Numbered from the stretch's first letter, positions 50,329 to 59,132 are shown. The stretch: DNA of 64,000 nucleotides from Nocardia sp. SYP-A9097 (GCF_009649815.1 NZ_WJIC01000007.1:186001-250000), one strand, 5' to 3'. Notes: a model not told the origin generated them from the letters alone. A program made the numbers and translations.

Positions 50329-51137
50329 GCCGAGTAACCGCCCGCCGCCGCACGCTGCGCATATCCCCCAACGGTACGGTCGAACGCCCCGACACCCTCG
50401 CGGTCGAGGAGCCGCTCGAAATCCGTACCGGCGGTGAGGCATTGACCGTCACCATGCGCACACCCGGCGCGGATATCGACCTCATCCACGGATTCCTGTT
50501 CACCGAGGGCATTATCGAAACCGCCGAGGATGTGCACACCGCACGGTACTGCGCGGGCACGGACGAGAGCGGCCAGAACACCTACAACGTGCTCGATGTG
50601 CGGTTCCGCACGCCGATTCCGGTGCGCCCGCGCAACTTTCTCACCAATAGCGCGTGCGGGCTCTGCGGTAAGACCGCCCTGGACGAGGTGCGCACCCGCA
50701 CCCGCCATCCGATTCCCGCCGCGGGTATCGAGGTGAAGCCGAGCGTGCTGAGCACGCTCCCCGCCGAACTCCGTGCCCGCCAGGACCTTTTCGACGCCAC
50801 CGGCGGCCTGCACGGCGCGGGCCTGTTCACCCTCGACGGGGAGGCCGTGGTGGTGCGCGAGGATGTCGGCCGGCACAATGCCGTCGACAAGGTTATCGGC
50901 TGGGCGCTGCGCGAAAACCGTATCCCCGCACACGATTTGATTCTCATGGTCTCCGGCCGGGCCTCCTTCGAACTGGTCCAGAAGGCCGTCATGGCGGGCA
51001 TCCCGGTGCTGGGCGCGGTCTCCGCCCCCAGCTCCCTGGCCGTGGACCTCGCCGCCGATTCGAACCTGACCCTGGTCGGTTTCCTGCGCGGCGAGTCCAT
51101 GAACGTCTATACCGCTACGCACCGGATCGTCCTTTGA
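50325..51137 (+). CDS. fdhD: Formate dehydrogenase accessory sulfurtransferase FdhD
   Basis: A 270-residue FdhD, which takes sulfur from a cysteine desulfurase and passes it to the Mo-bis-MGD cofactor of a formate dehydrogenase. The reactive pair is in S-A-C-G-L-C-G-K-T near residue 110, and E-D-V-G-R-H-N-A-V-D-K near 180 is the family signature. GTG start overlaps the stop of the molybdoenzyme gene, so the two are coupled. This supports the neighbour being an enzyme that needs a sulfurated Mo centre. Confidence 0.95.
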   Translation: MSRVTARRRTLRISPNGTVERPDTLAVEEPLEIRTGGEALTVTMRTPGADIDLIHGFLFTEGIIETAEDVHTARYCAGTDESGQNTYNVLDVRFRTPIPVRPRNFLTNSACGLCGKTALDEVRTRTRHPIPAAGIEVKPSVLSTLPAELRARQDLFDATGGLHGAGLFTLDGEAVVVREDVGRHNAVDKVIGWALRENRIPAHDLILMVSGRASFELVQKAVMAGIPVLGAVSAPSSLAVDLAADSNLTLVGFLRGESMNVYTATHRIVL

Positions 51138-51201
51138 CCGCTGTCTCGGAGAGCGGGGCGGATACGGGCGTGGGCGGCCGGTCGGCTGCTACTCTCCGGA
51201 G

Positions 51202-51215
51202 TAGAACACGTTCCA
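51202..51215. promoter_or_regulatory. KstR-type operator
   Basis: TAGAACACGTTCCA matches the KstR consensus T-nn-AAC-nn-GTT-nn-A at every fixed position. It lies 18 bases before the likely start of the steroid isomerase gene. KstR is the TetR repressor of cholesterol-ring degradation in mycobacteria and rhodococci; binding here is inferred from the motif. Confidence 0.75.
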
Positions 51216-51233
51216 ATTCTTATGGGAGATGCC

Positions 51234-51608
51234 ATGGCAGCGCAGGTCCGCGATGTGGTCGAGCAGTATGTGAAATTGGTGGCCAGCGGGCCCACCGAAG
51301 ATGTGGTGAATCTGTATGCCGCCGATGCCGTCGTGGAGGACCCGATCGGCAGCGAGCCCCGCAAGGGCCACGCCGCCATTCGCGAGATGTACGCCGCGCT
51401 CGAGCATATGCAGGGCCGCGAGACCGAGGTGCACTCCATCAAGATCGCGGGCAAGCACGCCGCCATCTCCTTCACCCTGGTGGGACATTTCGGCGATCAG
51501 AAGATGACGCTCTCGCCCATCGATATCATGGAGTTCGACGACGAGGGCAAGATCGTCTCGATGAAGGCGTACTGGGGTCCGGACAATATGGTCATGGGTC
51601 CGGCCTGA
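51234..51608 (+). CDS. Steroid delta-isomerase (ketosteroid isomerase-like)
   Basis: A 124-residue SnoaL/NTF2-fold protein of the ketosteroid-isomerase type, which moves the C5-C6 double bond to C4-C5 in 3-ketosteroids. V-V-E-Q-Y-V-K-L-V-A-S-G holds the catalytic Tyr, V-V-E-D-P-I-G-S-E the base Asp region, and I-D-I-M-E-F-D-D-E-G-K-I-V-S-M-K-A-Y-W-G closes the active site. The ATG at 51234 has GGAG 6 bases upstream; ATG 51222 would place that site inside the coding part. A KstR box upstream ties the gene to sterol catabolism, although no other steroid gene is seen nearby. Confidence 0.82.
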   Translation: MAAQVRDVVEQYVKLVASGPTEDVVNLYAADAVVEDPIGSEPRKGHAAIREMYAALEHMQGRETEVHSIKIAGKHAAISFTLVGHFGDQKMTLSPIDIMEFDDEGKIVSMKAYWGPDNMVMGPA

Positions 51609-51687
51609 TCCCGACCGGCCTATTGCTCCCCTCCGCTTGCCGAATTACGGTGGCACCGAATGATTCGGCAACGGAACGGGAGGACCG

Positions 51688-52239
51688 ATGCGAATCTCCT
51701 TGCACGGCACGGGGAGTGGCATTCGGGTGCGATTGCGCCTGGAGGTGAATCGGCGGCGCTGGCTGGCGCTGCAGATCATGCTGGCGATACTGACGCTGCA
51801 GGCCCTGATCGTGGGGGCATGGGCGGTGTTCGCGCCGCACTCCTGGTACACCAGCTTCCCGGGCTTCGGCATGCACTGGGTCGCCATGGACGGCCCGTAC
51901 AACCATCATCTCGCCTCCGATGTCGGGGCGTTCTTCCTGGCCATGGCCGCGGCGACGGGGGCCGCGCTGTGGTTCATGGACAGCCTGCTGGCCCGCGCCG
52001 CCGGACTCGGCTGGCTGGTATTCGGCATTCCGCACCTGATCTATCACACCTTCCACCGGCCCGAGGCGATGGGCACGGCCAGCTTCACCCTCAGCGTGAT
52101 CGCCGCCATCCTGCTGCCCGCCCTCGGCCTGGCCTGCATACTGGTCGCCCCGCGCGAACGCCGGCCCATTCCGGAGCCCGCCCCCTTCACCCTGAAATTT
52201 CCCCGTCGCAGCAGATCAGGGACTCGCCCACCGCGATGA
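51688..52239 (+). CDS. Integral membrane protein, about four helices
   Basis: A 183-residue protein. Helices are seen at about 27-47, 75-95, 100-117 and 130-150. Conserved-looking residues include W-Y-T-S-F-P-G-F-G-M-H-W-V in the first loop, Y-N-H-H-L-A-S-D-V-G-A-F, and H-L-I-Y-H-T-F-H-R-P between helices 3 and 4. The His residues suggest metal or haem binding, but this is a guess. GAGG precedes the ATG. No family name is recognised; similar proteins are common in nocardiae. It follows the isomerase by 79 bases and may be co-transcribed. Confidence 0.68.
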   Translation: MRISLHGTGSGIRVRLRLEVNRRRWLALQIMLAILTLQALIVGAWAVFAPHSWYTSFPGFGMHWVAMDGPYNHHLASDVGAFFLAMAAATGAALWFMDSLLARAAGLGWLVFGIPHLIYHTFHRPEAMGTASFTLSVIAAILLPALGLACILVAPRERRPIPEPAPFTLKFPRRSRSGTRPPR

Positions 52240-52476
52240 ATTTCGCTGCCCGGCACCGTCGTAACAGGTGTAGCGCGAGCACCGATTTCCAAGCAAAGGG
52301 ATAAAGGTTCAATGGCGAACCACGGGGAGTCAACGGCGATTCCCGGCCCGGGCGCGATCGAGCGATCGATCGTCACCGATTCCACGCATACGACACCGAT
52401 GAGTTCGGGACGCCCGCTTCGTCAAGACACTCGAAGCGCTCGCACCCGGCGGGCGGACAACCCGCAGGAGGCCCTC

Positions 52477-53091
52477 GTGGAGCTCTCGGTCACCCAATTC
52501 ATCACCCTCGACGGCGTGTATCAGGCGCCGGGCGGGCCGCAGGAGGATTCCAGCGACGGGTTCACCCACGGCGGCTGGTCGGCACCCTACGATGACGACG
52601 CCTTCGGCGAATTCATGGTCTCGGTCTTCGAGAAGGTGGACGCCTTCATCTTCGGACGCAAAACCTACGAGATCTTCAACAGCTACTGGCCCGAGCACAA
52701 TGATCCGGCCAATCCCATTGCCGGCAAACTGAATTCGCTACCCAAGTATGTGCCGACCGCAACCCTCGACACCGCCGAATGGCCCGGTACCGAGCTGCTG
52801 CACGGCGATCTCGTCAAGGAGGTCACCGAATTGAAGTCGCGGCCGGGACGCGAATTGCAGGTGCACGGCAGTGGCGAGCTGGCGCAGTCGCTATTGGCGA
52901 ACGGCCTGGTCGACACATTGCACGTGCTGACCTTCCCGGTAATCTTGGGCAGTGGTAAACGGTTCTTCGTCGATGGTGCCGAGCCCGCCGGGCTCGCCCT
53001 CACCCAGACCCACGGCACCTCGACCGGAGTGGTGATCAGCAGCTACCGCAAGGTCGGTCCGCCGACCTACGGCAACTTCGAAGCCGAGTGA
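52477..53091 (+). CDS. Dihydrofolate-reductase-family protein (RibD C-terminal-like)
   Basis: A 204-residue protein of the bacterial DHFR-like/RibD_C family, named for its fold and not for DHFR activity. F-I-T-L-D-G-V-Y-Q-A-P-G-G, then D-A-F-I-F-G-R-K-T-Y-E-I-F, E-L-Q-V-H-G-S-G-E-L-A-Q-S-L and P-V-I-L-G-S-G-K-R are the family's NADPH-fold motifs. Substrate unknown; many regulate nothing and lie in mixed contexts. GTG 52477 has CAGGAGG 5 bases upstream; the upstream open frame from 52312 does not resemble the family. It is followed by the carboxymuconolactone-decarboxylase-like gene. Confidence 0.82.
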   Translation: MELSVTQFITLDGVYQAPGGPQEDSSDGFTHGGWSAPYDDDAFGEFMVSVFEKVDAFIFGRKTYEIFNSYWPEHNDPANPIAGKLNSLPKYVPTATLDTAEWPGTELLHGDLVKEVTELKSRPGRELQVHGSGELAQSLLANGLVDTLHVLTFPVILGSGKRFFVDGAEPAGLALTQTHGTSTGVVISSYRKVGPPTYGNFEAE

Positions 53092-53174
53092 CGCAGGACA
53101 TAATCCAGCGCGCGTCACGTCCGGCGAGCCTGTCTCGTCCAAGGGATAACACCCACGGATCGAAGGAGACCACC

Positions 53175-53744
53175 ATGGGCGTCACCCGCATTCCCGTCGT
53201 CAGCCCCGACAAGGCCGGGCCGCTGACCCGAATCCTGTACTGGTACATGAAACGTCGCTTCGGCGTGGTGCCGGAGCCGTTCGCCGTCATCGCGAATCAT
53301 CCGGGCATTTTCCTCGCCGCGTCGGTGCACGAGGGTCTCGTCGAACGCGCGTCGACGGTGCTGCCCGCGAATATTCGCGAGATCGCCGTTTACCAGGTGG
53401 CACGGACGGTCGGATGTTCGTGGTGCGTGGACTTCGGCACCATGCTCATGCGACTCTCCGATCTGGATGTCGACAAGCTCCGCAATATAGACGAGTACCA
53501 GACGAATCCGGCATACAGCGCGGATGAGCGCGCCGCCATCGCGTACGCCGATGCCGTCACCGCCACCCCGCCGACCGTCACCGACGAGCAGGTCACCGAT
53601 CTGAAGCGGCGCTTCGGCACCAAGGGGGTCATGGAGCTGACCTATCAGATCGCGCTGGAGAACTCCCGCGCGCGCGGGTATCACGCGCTCGGCATTACCG
53701 ATCAGGGCTTCAGCCAGGATTCCTGCAGAGTGCCCTGGGCTTGA
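53175..53744 (+). CDS. Carboxymuconolactone decarboxylase / AhpD-like protein
   Basis: A 189-residue AhpD-fold protein. The redox pair lies in V-G-C-S-W-C-V-D-F near residue 78 (C-x-x-C). Related helices precede it (N-I-R-E-I-A-V-Y-Q-V-A-R), with a general-acid pattern in the conserved His and Glu area. Such proteins act as peroxidase partners or remain uncharacterised. GAAGGAG lies 7 bases before the ATG at 53175. It follows the DHFR-like gene by 83 bases, a pairing seen elsewhere in actinomycetes with sigma factors, but none is adjacent here. Confidence 0.82.
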   Translation: MGVTRIPVVSPDKAGPLTRILYWYMKRRFGVVPEPFAVIANHPGIFLAASVHEGLVERASTVLPANIREIAVYQVARTVGCSWCVDFGTMLMRLSDLDVDKLRNIDEYQTNPAYSADERAAIAYADAVTATPPTVTDEQVTDLKRRFGTKGVMELTYQIALENSRARGYHALGITDQGFSQDSCRVPWA

Positions 53745-53833
53745 CCCGCGGACTGCCGGCCCGAGTCCCGTTGCGCGCGAGCGGGACTCAACTCCGATAG
53801 CCACGAGTTTGCCCGATATGTAAGGATCGGAGC

Positions 53834-54019
53834 ATGTCAGCCGATTCCGCACCGCTGTCCGCCCGCTCCGACGACGGCCGATCATTCATGGTCGGGAACG
53901 CGGCGGGCAGCGCCTTCGTCGCCGGATCGCTCATCGTCATTGTCGGCGACGGCAGTCCAGCATGCGCTGCGGGACAAGGCCGATCAGCACTGCGGCGAGC
54001 GCGAACAACACCAGAATGA
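53834..54019 (+). pseudogene. 5' fragment of an unknown gene, cut at the antiporter remnant
   Basis: A good ribosome site, AAGGATCGGAG, precedes an ATG. The first 40 or so codons read naturally (M-S-A-D-S-A-P-L-S-A-R-S-D-D-G-R-S-F-M-V), reaching a hydrophobic stretch A-F-V-A-G-S-L-I-V-I-V. From about 53945 the frame runs antisense through the antiporter remnant as Arg-rich noise to a TGA at 54017. The rest of the gene appears lost. I do not recognise the original family. Confidence 0.4.
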
Positions 54020-54403
54020 CCACGGCCGCACCGATACTGCGGCTGGTGAGCAGCACCGACATGGCCACCACCGGACCCAGCTCACCCACCGCACCGTGCG
54101 CGAGAATGGCTCGGCCCAAAGGTTTGTCGAGCAGGCCCTCCTGCTTCACGATCGGCAGCGGTGAAATCGGCATTCGAGGCGGACAGGGTGACCATGACAA
54201 GCGCGAAAACCAGACACACCACCCAGGTGAACCATGCCGTGCGACCCGAGCGACCACCCAGCAGTCTGGGATCCAGCCCATAACCGGCCAGCAGGAACAG
54301 CATTCCGAGCCCGAGCTCACTGATCAGATCCACGCCGCCGGCGGTGCCCGCCCAGCCGAGCGCATCGGTCAATGGTGGCACAGCACCGGACACGCGCGCA
54401 GAT
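53937..54403 (-). pseudogene. Decayed cation:proton antiporter
   Basis: Two pieces of one membrane transporter lie on the minus strand in different frames. The upstream piece (about 54160-54400) reads L-I-S-E-L-G-L-G-M-L-F-L-L-A-G-Y-G-L-D-P-R-L-L; the downstream piece (53937-54153) reads I-V-K-Q-E-G-L-L-D-K-P-L-G-R-A-I-L-A-H-G-A and E-L-G-P-V-V-A-M-S-V-L-L-T-S-R-S. These fit consecutive parts of a KefB/NhaP-type exchanger, with the DNA between them deleted and a frameshift at about 54150. Both ends of the gene are missing. It is not expected to make a working protein. Confidence 0.62.
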
Positions 54404-54460
54404 CCAACTCGCAAGCGACACTCCGGATCTGCCGCCGAACACACGGTGCTGAACGCAAAG

Positions 54461-54491
54461 CGGCCCCGCGAGAGGGATTCTCGCGGGGCCG
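54461..54491. terminator. clpX terminator hairpin
   Basis: Perfect 13-base arms, CGGCCCCGCGAGA and its complement, around a GGGAT loop. It begins 16 bases beyond the clpX stop on the minus strand. Confidence 0.85.
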
Positions 54492-54506
54492 TTCGCAGGG
54501 CTCGAA

Positions 54507-55787
54507 CTACGCGGACTTCTCGCGGCGCTCGGGCGACTGACGCTTACGCGGGACAATCGTCGGCAGGACATTGTCGTTCACGGTGGCCTCGTTGACGACG
54601 ACCTTGGCCACATCATCGCGGCTGGGGATGTCGTACATGACCGGCAGGAGGACTTCCTCCATGATGGCGCGCAGGCCACGCGCGCCGGTGCCACGCAGAA
54701 TCGCCTGATCCGCAACGGCTTCCAGGGCGTCCTGGGTGAATTCCAGGTCCACGCCGTCCATTTCGAAGAGGCGCACATACTGCTTGACCAGTGCGTTCTT
54801 CGGCTGGGCCAGAATGCGGACGAGGGATTCCTTGTCCAGATTGGTGACCGAGGCGACGATCGGCAGACGACCGATGAATTCGGGGATGAGCCCGAACTTG
54901 ATCAGATCCTCCGGCATCACATCGGCGAAGTGATCGGCGGTGTCGATCTCCGACTTGGACCGCACCTCCGCGCCGAAACCGATGCCGCGCTTGCCGACTC
55001 GATCCTGCACGATGCGCTCCAGGCCCGCGAACGCGCCCGCGACAATGAAAAGCACATTGGTGGTGTCGATCTGGATGAATTCCTGGTGCGGATGCTTACG
55101 ACCACCCTGCGGCGGCACCGAAGCCTGCGTACCTTCCAGAATCTTCAGCAGCGCCTGCTGTACGCCCTCACCGGAAACGTCACGGGTGATGGACGGGTTC
55201 TCCGACTTGCGGGCGATCTTGTCGACCTCGTCGATGTAGATAATGCCCGTCTCGGCGCGCTTGACGTCGTAATCAGCGGCCTGGATCAGCTTGAGCAGGA
55301 TGTTCTCGACATCCTCACCGACATAACCGGCTTCGGTCAGTGCGGTGGCGTCCGCGATCGCGAACGGCACATTCAACATCTTGGCGAGAGTCTGCGCCAG
55401 ATAGGTCTTACCGCAACCGGTCGGACCCAGCATGAGGATGTTGGACTTCATCAACTCGACTGATTCACCACGCGAGTCACGGCCCTTGTCCCCGGCCTGA
55501 ATTCGCTTGTAGTGGTTGTAAACAGCCACTGCCAGGGTTCTCTTGGCGGCGTCCTGCCCGATCACATACTGCTCGAGGAAGTCGCGGATCTCCGCGGGCT
55601 TCGGCAGCTCATCGAGTTTGACCTCGCTGCTTTCAGCGAGCTCCTCCTCGATGATCTCGTTGCAAAGATCGATGCACTCGTCGCAGATGTACACCCCTGG
55701 TCCCGCAATGAGCTTTTTGACCTGCTTCTGGCTCTTCCCACAGAAAGAGCACTTGAGCAGATCGCCGCCATCACCGATGCGCGCCAT
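54507..55787 (-). CDS. clpX: ATP-dependent Clp protease ATP-binding subunit ClpX
   Basis: A 426-residue AAA+ unfoldase that feeds proteins to ClpP. Zinc-binding domain with cysteines 13, 16, 35 and 38 (C-S-F-C and C-D-E-C), Walker A G-P-T-G-C-G-K-T, pore loop G-Y-V-G-E-D, Walker B I-I-Y-I-D-E-V-D-K, the R-D-V-S-G-E-G-V-Q-Q segment, and the ClpP-binding I-G-F-G loop (R-G-I-G-F-G-A). ATG 55787 gives the standard M-A-R-I-G-D-G-G-D-L-L-K start. It lies about 270 bases downstream of clpP2. Confidence 0.97.
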   Translation of the reverse strand: MARIGDGGDLLKCSFCGKSQKQVKKLIAGPGVYICDECIDLCNEIIEEELAESSEVKLDELPKPAEIRDFLEQYVIGQDAAKRTLAVAVYNHYKRIQAGDKGRDSRGESVELMKSNILMLGPTGCGKTYLAQTLAKMLNVPFAIADATALTEAGYVGEDVENILLKLIQAADYDVKRAETGIIYIDEVDKIARKSENPSITRDVSGEGVQQALLKILEGTQASVPPQGGRKHPHQEFIQIDTTNVLFIVAGAFAGLERIVQDRVGKRGIGFGAEVRSKSEIDTADHFADVMPEDLIKFGLIPEFIGRLPIVASVTNLDKESLVRILAQPKNALVKQYVRLFEMDGVDLEFTQDALEAVADQAILRGTGARGLRAIMEEVLLPVMYDIPSRDDVAKVVVNEATVNDNVLPTIVPRKRQSPERREKSA

Positions 55788-56054
55788 CTCCTGGGTCCCT
55801 ACTTCCTTGTCCGCGTGCAACCATCTGTCTCGGTTGTCGGCGAATTGCCACCTGTAAAGCGTATGCCGTCCCCGGTGATTGCGGGTACGGCCGGTACGGC
55901 GGGTGCCGACAACCACGAGCAAAGGTCCCTAGAGTGACCGTACCCGTTAAGCGCGACCGAGGTCGACAACTTGGGCACGTTTCTCGTTGGACATGTGCGT
56001 GGACTCACCCCTGTCCGGGTGACGGGGACGCACCTGCCCCGCCACCCGCCCGCC

Positions 56055-56732
56055 TCACTTCTGTGCGCTGAGCTTGCGGTACTCGAAGACCTGATCGATG
56101 ATCCCGTAGTCCTTCGCCTCCGCGGCGGTGAGGATCTTGTCGCGATCGGTGTCCTTGCGGATGACATCCGCGGCCTTGCCGGTGTGGTGCGCCAGCGTGG
56201 CCTCCATGAGACGGCGCATGCGCTCGATCTCGGCGGCCTGGATCTCCAGATCCGAGACCTGACCCTGGATACCGCCCGAGGTGGACGGCTGGTGGATCAG
56301 CACACGGGCGTTCGGCAGCGCGGCGCGCTTGCCCGGCGCGCCGGCGGCCAGCAGCACCGCGGCGGCCGAAGCGGCCTGACCCAGGCAGACCGTCGCGACA
56401 TCGGCGCGCACGTACTGCATGGTGTCGTAGATGGCCATCAGCGCGGTGAACGAACCACCGGGCGAGTTGATGTACATCGTGATATCCCGGTCGGGGTCAA
56501 GGGATTCCAGCACCAGCAGCTGCGCCATGATGTCGTTCGCGGAGGTGTCGTCCACCTGCGCGCCGAGGAAGATGATGCGCTCCTCGAACAGCTTGTTGTA
56601 CGGGTTGGACTCCTTGACACCGAAGCTCGAGTGCTCGACGAACGACGGCAGGATGTAGCGCGACTGCGGCATCTGAGAACCGGCAGCCGCGAAGGTGATG
56701 CCCGCGGACCGCGGATCCATCATGTTCGACAT
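56055..56732 (-). CDS. clpP2: ClpP2 protease subunit
   Basis: A 225-residue serine protease subunit of the mycobacterial ClpP2 type, recognised by S-R-Y-I-L-P-S-F-V-E-H-S-S-F-G-V near residue 27. Triad: Ser in G-Q-A-A-S-A-A-A-V, His in I-H-Q-P-S-T-S-G, Asp in K-D-T-D-R-D-K-I. With ClpP1 it forms the mixed two-ring ClpP1P2 tetradecamer. GGAG lies 6 bases before ATG 56732; the TTG 12 bases earlier is less likely. It is 35 bases behind clpP1. Confidence 0.96.
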   Translation of the reverse strand: MSNMMDPRSAGITFAAAGSQMPQSRYILPSFVEHSSFGVKESNPYNKLFEERIIFLGAQVDDTSANDIMAQLLVLESLDPDRDITMYINSPGGSFTALMAIYDTMQYVRADVATVCLGQAASAAAVLLAAGAPGKRAALPNARVLIHQPSTSGGIQGQVSDLEIQAAEIERMRRLMEATLAHHTGKAADVIRKDTDRDKILTAAEAKDYGIIDQVFEYRKLSAQK

Positions 56733-56767
56733 ATGCGTCTCCAAAAAAGTCAGGTGGGTGGGCGACT

Positions 56768-57346
56768 TCAGCGGTTGGTCTGCGCGGCGCTGGTGATCAC
56801 CCGGTCGATGAAGCCGTACTCGAGCGCCTCGGCGGCGGTGAACCAGCGGTCGCGGTCGGCGTCGGCGGTGACCTGCTCGACGGACTTGCCGGTGAACTGC
56901 GCCTGCAGCTCGTTCATCTCACGCTTGGTGTACGCGAACTGCTCGGCCTGAATGGCGATGTCCGCGGCCGAACCACCGATACCGGCGGACGGCTGGTGCA
57001 TCATGATCCGGGCGTGCGGCAGTGCGAAACGCTTACCCTTGGTGCCCGCCGCGAGCAGGAACTGACCCATCGACGCGGCCAAACCCATTCCGACCGTGCG
57101 GATATCGCACTCGGCGAACTGCATGGTGTCGTAGATGGCCATACCGGCCGTCACCGAACCACCCGGCGAATTGATGTAGAGCTCGATGTCCCTGGTCGGA
57201 TCCTCGGCCGAGAGCAACAGGATCTGAGCGCACAGCTTGTTGGCGATGTCGTCGTCGACCTGGGTGCCCAGGAAGATGATGCGCTCACGCAGGAGCCGCT
57301 CGTACACCGAATCACTGAGGTTCAGACCAGCAGTCGCGGATGTCAT
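56768..57346 (-). CDS. clpP1: ClpP1 protease subunit
   Basis: A 192-residue ClpP1. L-N-L-S-D-S-V-Y-E-R-L-L-R-E-R-I-I-F-L-G matches the mycobacterial paralogue. Triad: Ser in G-L-A-A-S-M-G-Q-F, His in M-M-H-Q-P-S-A-G, Asp in A-D-R-D-R-W-F. Starts at ATG 57346, with GGGG weakly serving as ribosome site. It partners with ClpP2 encoded directly downstream. A strong hairpin separates it from tig, so it likely has its own promoter in 57347-57440. Confidence 0.95.
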   Translation of the reverse strand: MTSATAGLNLSDSVYERLLRERIIFLGTQVDDDIANKLCAQILLLSAEDPTRDIELYINSPGGSVTAGMAIYDTMQFAECDIRTVGMGLAASMGQFLLAAGTKGKRFALPHARIMMHQPSAGIGGSAADIAIQAEQFAYTKREMNELQAQFTGKSVEQVTADADRDRWFTAAEALEYGFIDRVITSAAQTNR

Positions 57347-57440
57347 GTGCACCCCTGCCTGATTGATTGTCACGGATACCTGCCCTCTCTCACCGGCTCG
57401 GTCCCACCAAGCCCTACTGATTCGCTGACACAGACACTAA

Positions 57441-57482
57441 CGAAGCAGGGCGGCACCGAACTCCCGGTACCGCCCTGCTTCG
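57441..57482. terminator. Long hairpin between tig and clpP1
   Basis: Two 18-base arms starting CGAAGCAGGGCGG match at 17 of 18 positions around AACTCC. It lies about 85 bases after the tig stop and 95 bases before clpP1. It should stop or sharply reduce read-through from tig into clpP1. Confidence 0.8.
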
Positions 57483-57568
57483 CTCACAGCGCAAAACTTA
57501 CGGGGTCTTCGCCTCCGCAACCTACCCGGCCTGAGCCGAAACCGGTTGCCCAGCACTGACCTCGGTCT

Positions 57569-58978
57569 TTACTCGGCCTCGGCCTCGGCGGCTGCGGTGG
57601 CGTCGGCGACCTCGGCCAGCTCCTCGGCGGAGATCTCCTCGGCCTCTTCGGCCGGGTTGCCGAACATCTCGGCGGTGTCCACGGTGTTGCCCGCGGTGTC
57701 GGTGACGGCGGCCTGTACGACCACACCGGCGAGGGCCTTACCGCGGCGCACATCGGCGAAGACCGCGCCCAGCTGACCGGCCTGCTGGATCTGCTGGATG
57801 AACTGATCGGGCGACATGCCGTAGCGCTGCGCCTGGAAGATGATCCGCTCGTACAGCTCGTCCTGGCCGACCTGGGTGTTCTCCGCCTCGGCGACGGCAT
57901 CCAGGAGCAGCTGGGTCTTGACCGACTTCTCGGCCGACTCCTTGGTGTCCTTGTCGAACTCCTCGCGGGAGGAGCCCTGCGCCTCGAGCGCCTCGGCCAG
58001 CTTGTCCTCGTCGTGGTCGAAGCCGTGCACGGCGTCGTGGACGACGGCATCGATCTCGGCCTGGACGACCTTCTCCGGCAGCGGGATCTCGATGGTCTCC
58101 AGCAGGGTCTCGAGGACCTTGTCGCGGATGGCACCGGCCTGCTCGACCTTCTTGGTGCGCTCGACGCGACCCTTCAGGTCTTCCTTCAGCTCGTCGATGG
58201 TGTCGAATTCGCTTGCCAGCTGGGCGAACTCGTCATCGGCCTCGGGCAGCTCGCGCTCCTTGACCGACTGCACGGTCACGGTGATGACGGCATCCTTGCC
58301 CGCGTGCTCACCGGCGACCAGCTTGGAGGTGAAGTCCTTGGACTCCTCCGCCTTGAGGCCGATCAAGGTCTCGTCGAGGCCCTCGATGAGCTGGCCGGAA
58401 CCGACCTCGTGCGACAGGCCGGTGGTGCTGGCCTCTTCGACCTCGACGCCGTCGACGGTGGCCGACAGGTCGATGGAGACGAAGTCGCCGTCGGCGATGG
58501 CGCGCTCGACCGCGGTCAGGGTGCCGAAGCGCTGACGCAGCGAGCTCAGCTGCTCCTCGATGTCCTCGTCCTTGATCTCGATCGGATCGACGGTGACGGC
58601 GATGGTCGAGAAGTCGGGGAGAGCGATCTCCGGGCGGACATCGACCTCGGCGGTGAACGCCAGCTCTTCGCCGTCTTCGATCTTGGTGATCTCGATCTCG
58701 GGCTGGCCGATGACCTTGACCTCGGTGGCGATGACGGCATCGCTGTAGCGCTTGGGGAGGACGTCATTGACGACCTGCTCCAGCACGGCGCCGCGGCCGA
58801 CACGGGCCTCGATCAGCTTCGCGGGGGCCTTACCCGGACGGAAGCCGGGGATCTTGATCTGCCCTGCGAGCGCCTTGTATGCCTTGTCGAAATCCGGCTT
58901 CAGCTCCTCGAAGGGCACCTCGACATTAATCCGGACCCGGGTCGGGCTCAGCTGCTCGACGGTGCTCTTCACGGACAT
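57569..58978 (-). CDS. tig: Trigger factor chaperone
   Basis: A 469-residue ribosome-bound chaperone and prolyl isomerase. N-terminal ribosome-binding domain with the signature G-F-R-P-G-K-A-P near residue 45, a PPIase (FKBP-like) domain at about 155-240 (D-G-D-F-V-S-I-D-L-S), and the helical C-terminal arms. The tail from about 440 is very rich in Ala and Glu, typical of actinobacterial forms. It heads the tig-clpP1-clpP2-clpX locus. Confidence 0.97.
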   Translation of the reverse strand: MSVKSTVEQLSPTRVRINVEVPFEELKPDFDKAYKALAGQIKIPGFRPGKAPAKLIEARVGRGAVLEQVVNDVLPKRYSDAVIATEVKVIGQPEIEITKIEDGEELAFTAEVDVRPEIALPDFSTIAVTVDPIEIKDEDIEEQLSSLRQRFGTLTAVERAIADGDFVSIDLSATVDGVEVEEASTTGLSHEVGSGQLIEGLDETLIGLKAEESKDFTSKLVAGEHAGKDAVITVTVQSVKERELPEADDEFAQLASEFDTIDELKEDLKGRVERTKKVEQAGAIRDKVLETLLETIEIPLPEKVVQAEIDAVVHDAVHGFDHDEDKLAEALEAQGSSREEFDKDTKESAEKSVKTQLLLDAVAEAENTQVGQDELYERIIFQAQRYGMSPDQFIQQIQQAGQLGAVFADVRRGKALAGVVVQAAVTDTAGNTVDTAEMFGNPAEEAEEISAEELAEVADATAAAEAEAE

Positions 58979-59108
58979 GCTCCTTGTTCGTTGATTCTTG
59001 GTTGACGTCTAGGTTCCCCCCGAACGCATCCCGACCAGGTTAGTCGACCGTTCCGGGCCCAATGCAATCGGATGTGTCAGGGGATCGCGACAACTGATTT
59101 GGCAAGTT

Positions 59109-59132
59109 GGGGGTAACTCCCCGGGTACCCCC
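59109..59132. terminator. Possible terminator beyond the FKBP gene
   Basis: GGGGGTA and TACCCCC pair around a 10-base loop, about 90 bases beyond the FKBP stop and about 130 bases upstream of tig. It could end the FKBP transcript; the spacing is long, so confidence is low. Confidence 0.35.

Noticed and set aside
52312..52476. N-terminal extension of the DHFR-like protein
   Set aside because: The 55 added residues are unlike the family, and a GTG with CAGGAGG upstream gives the standard start.
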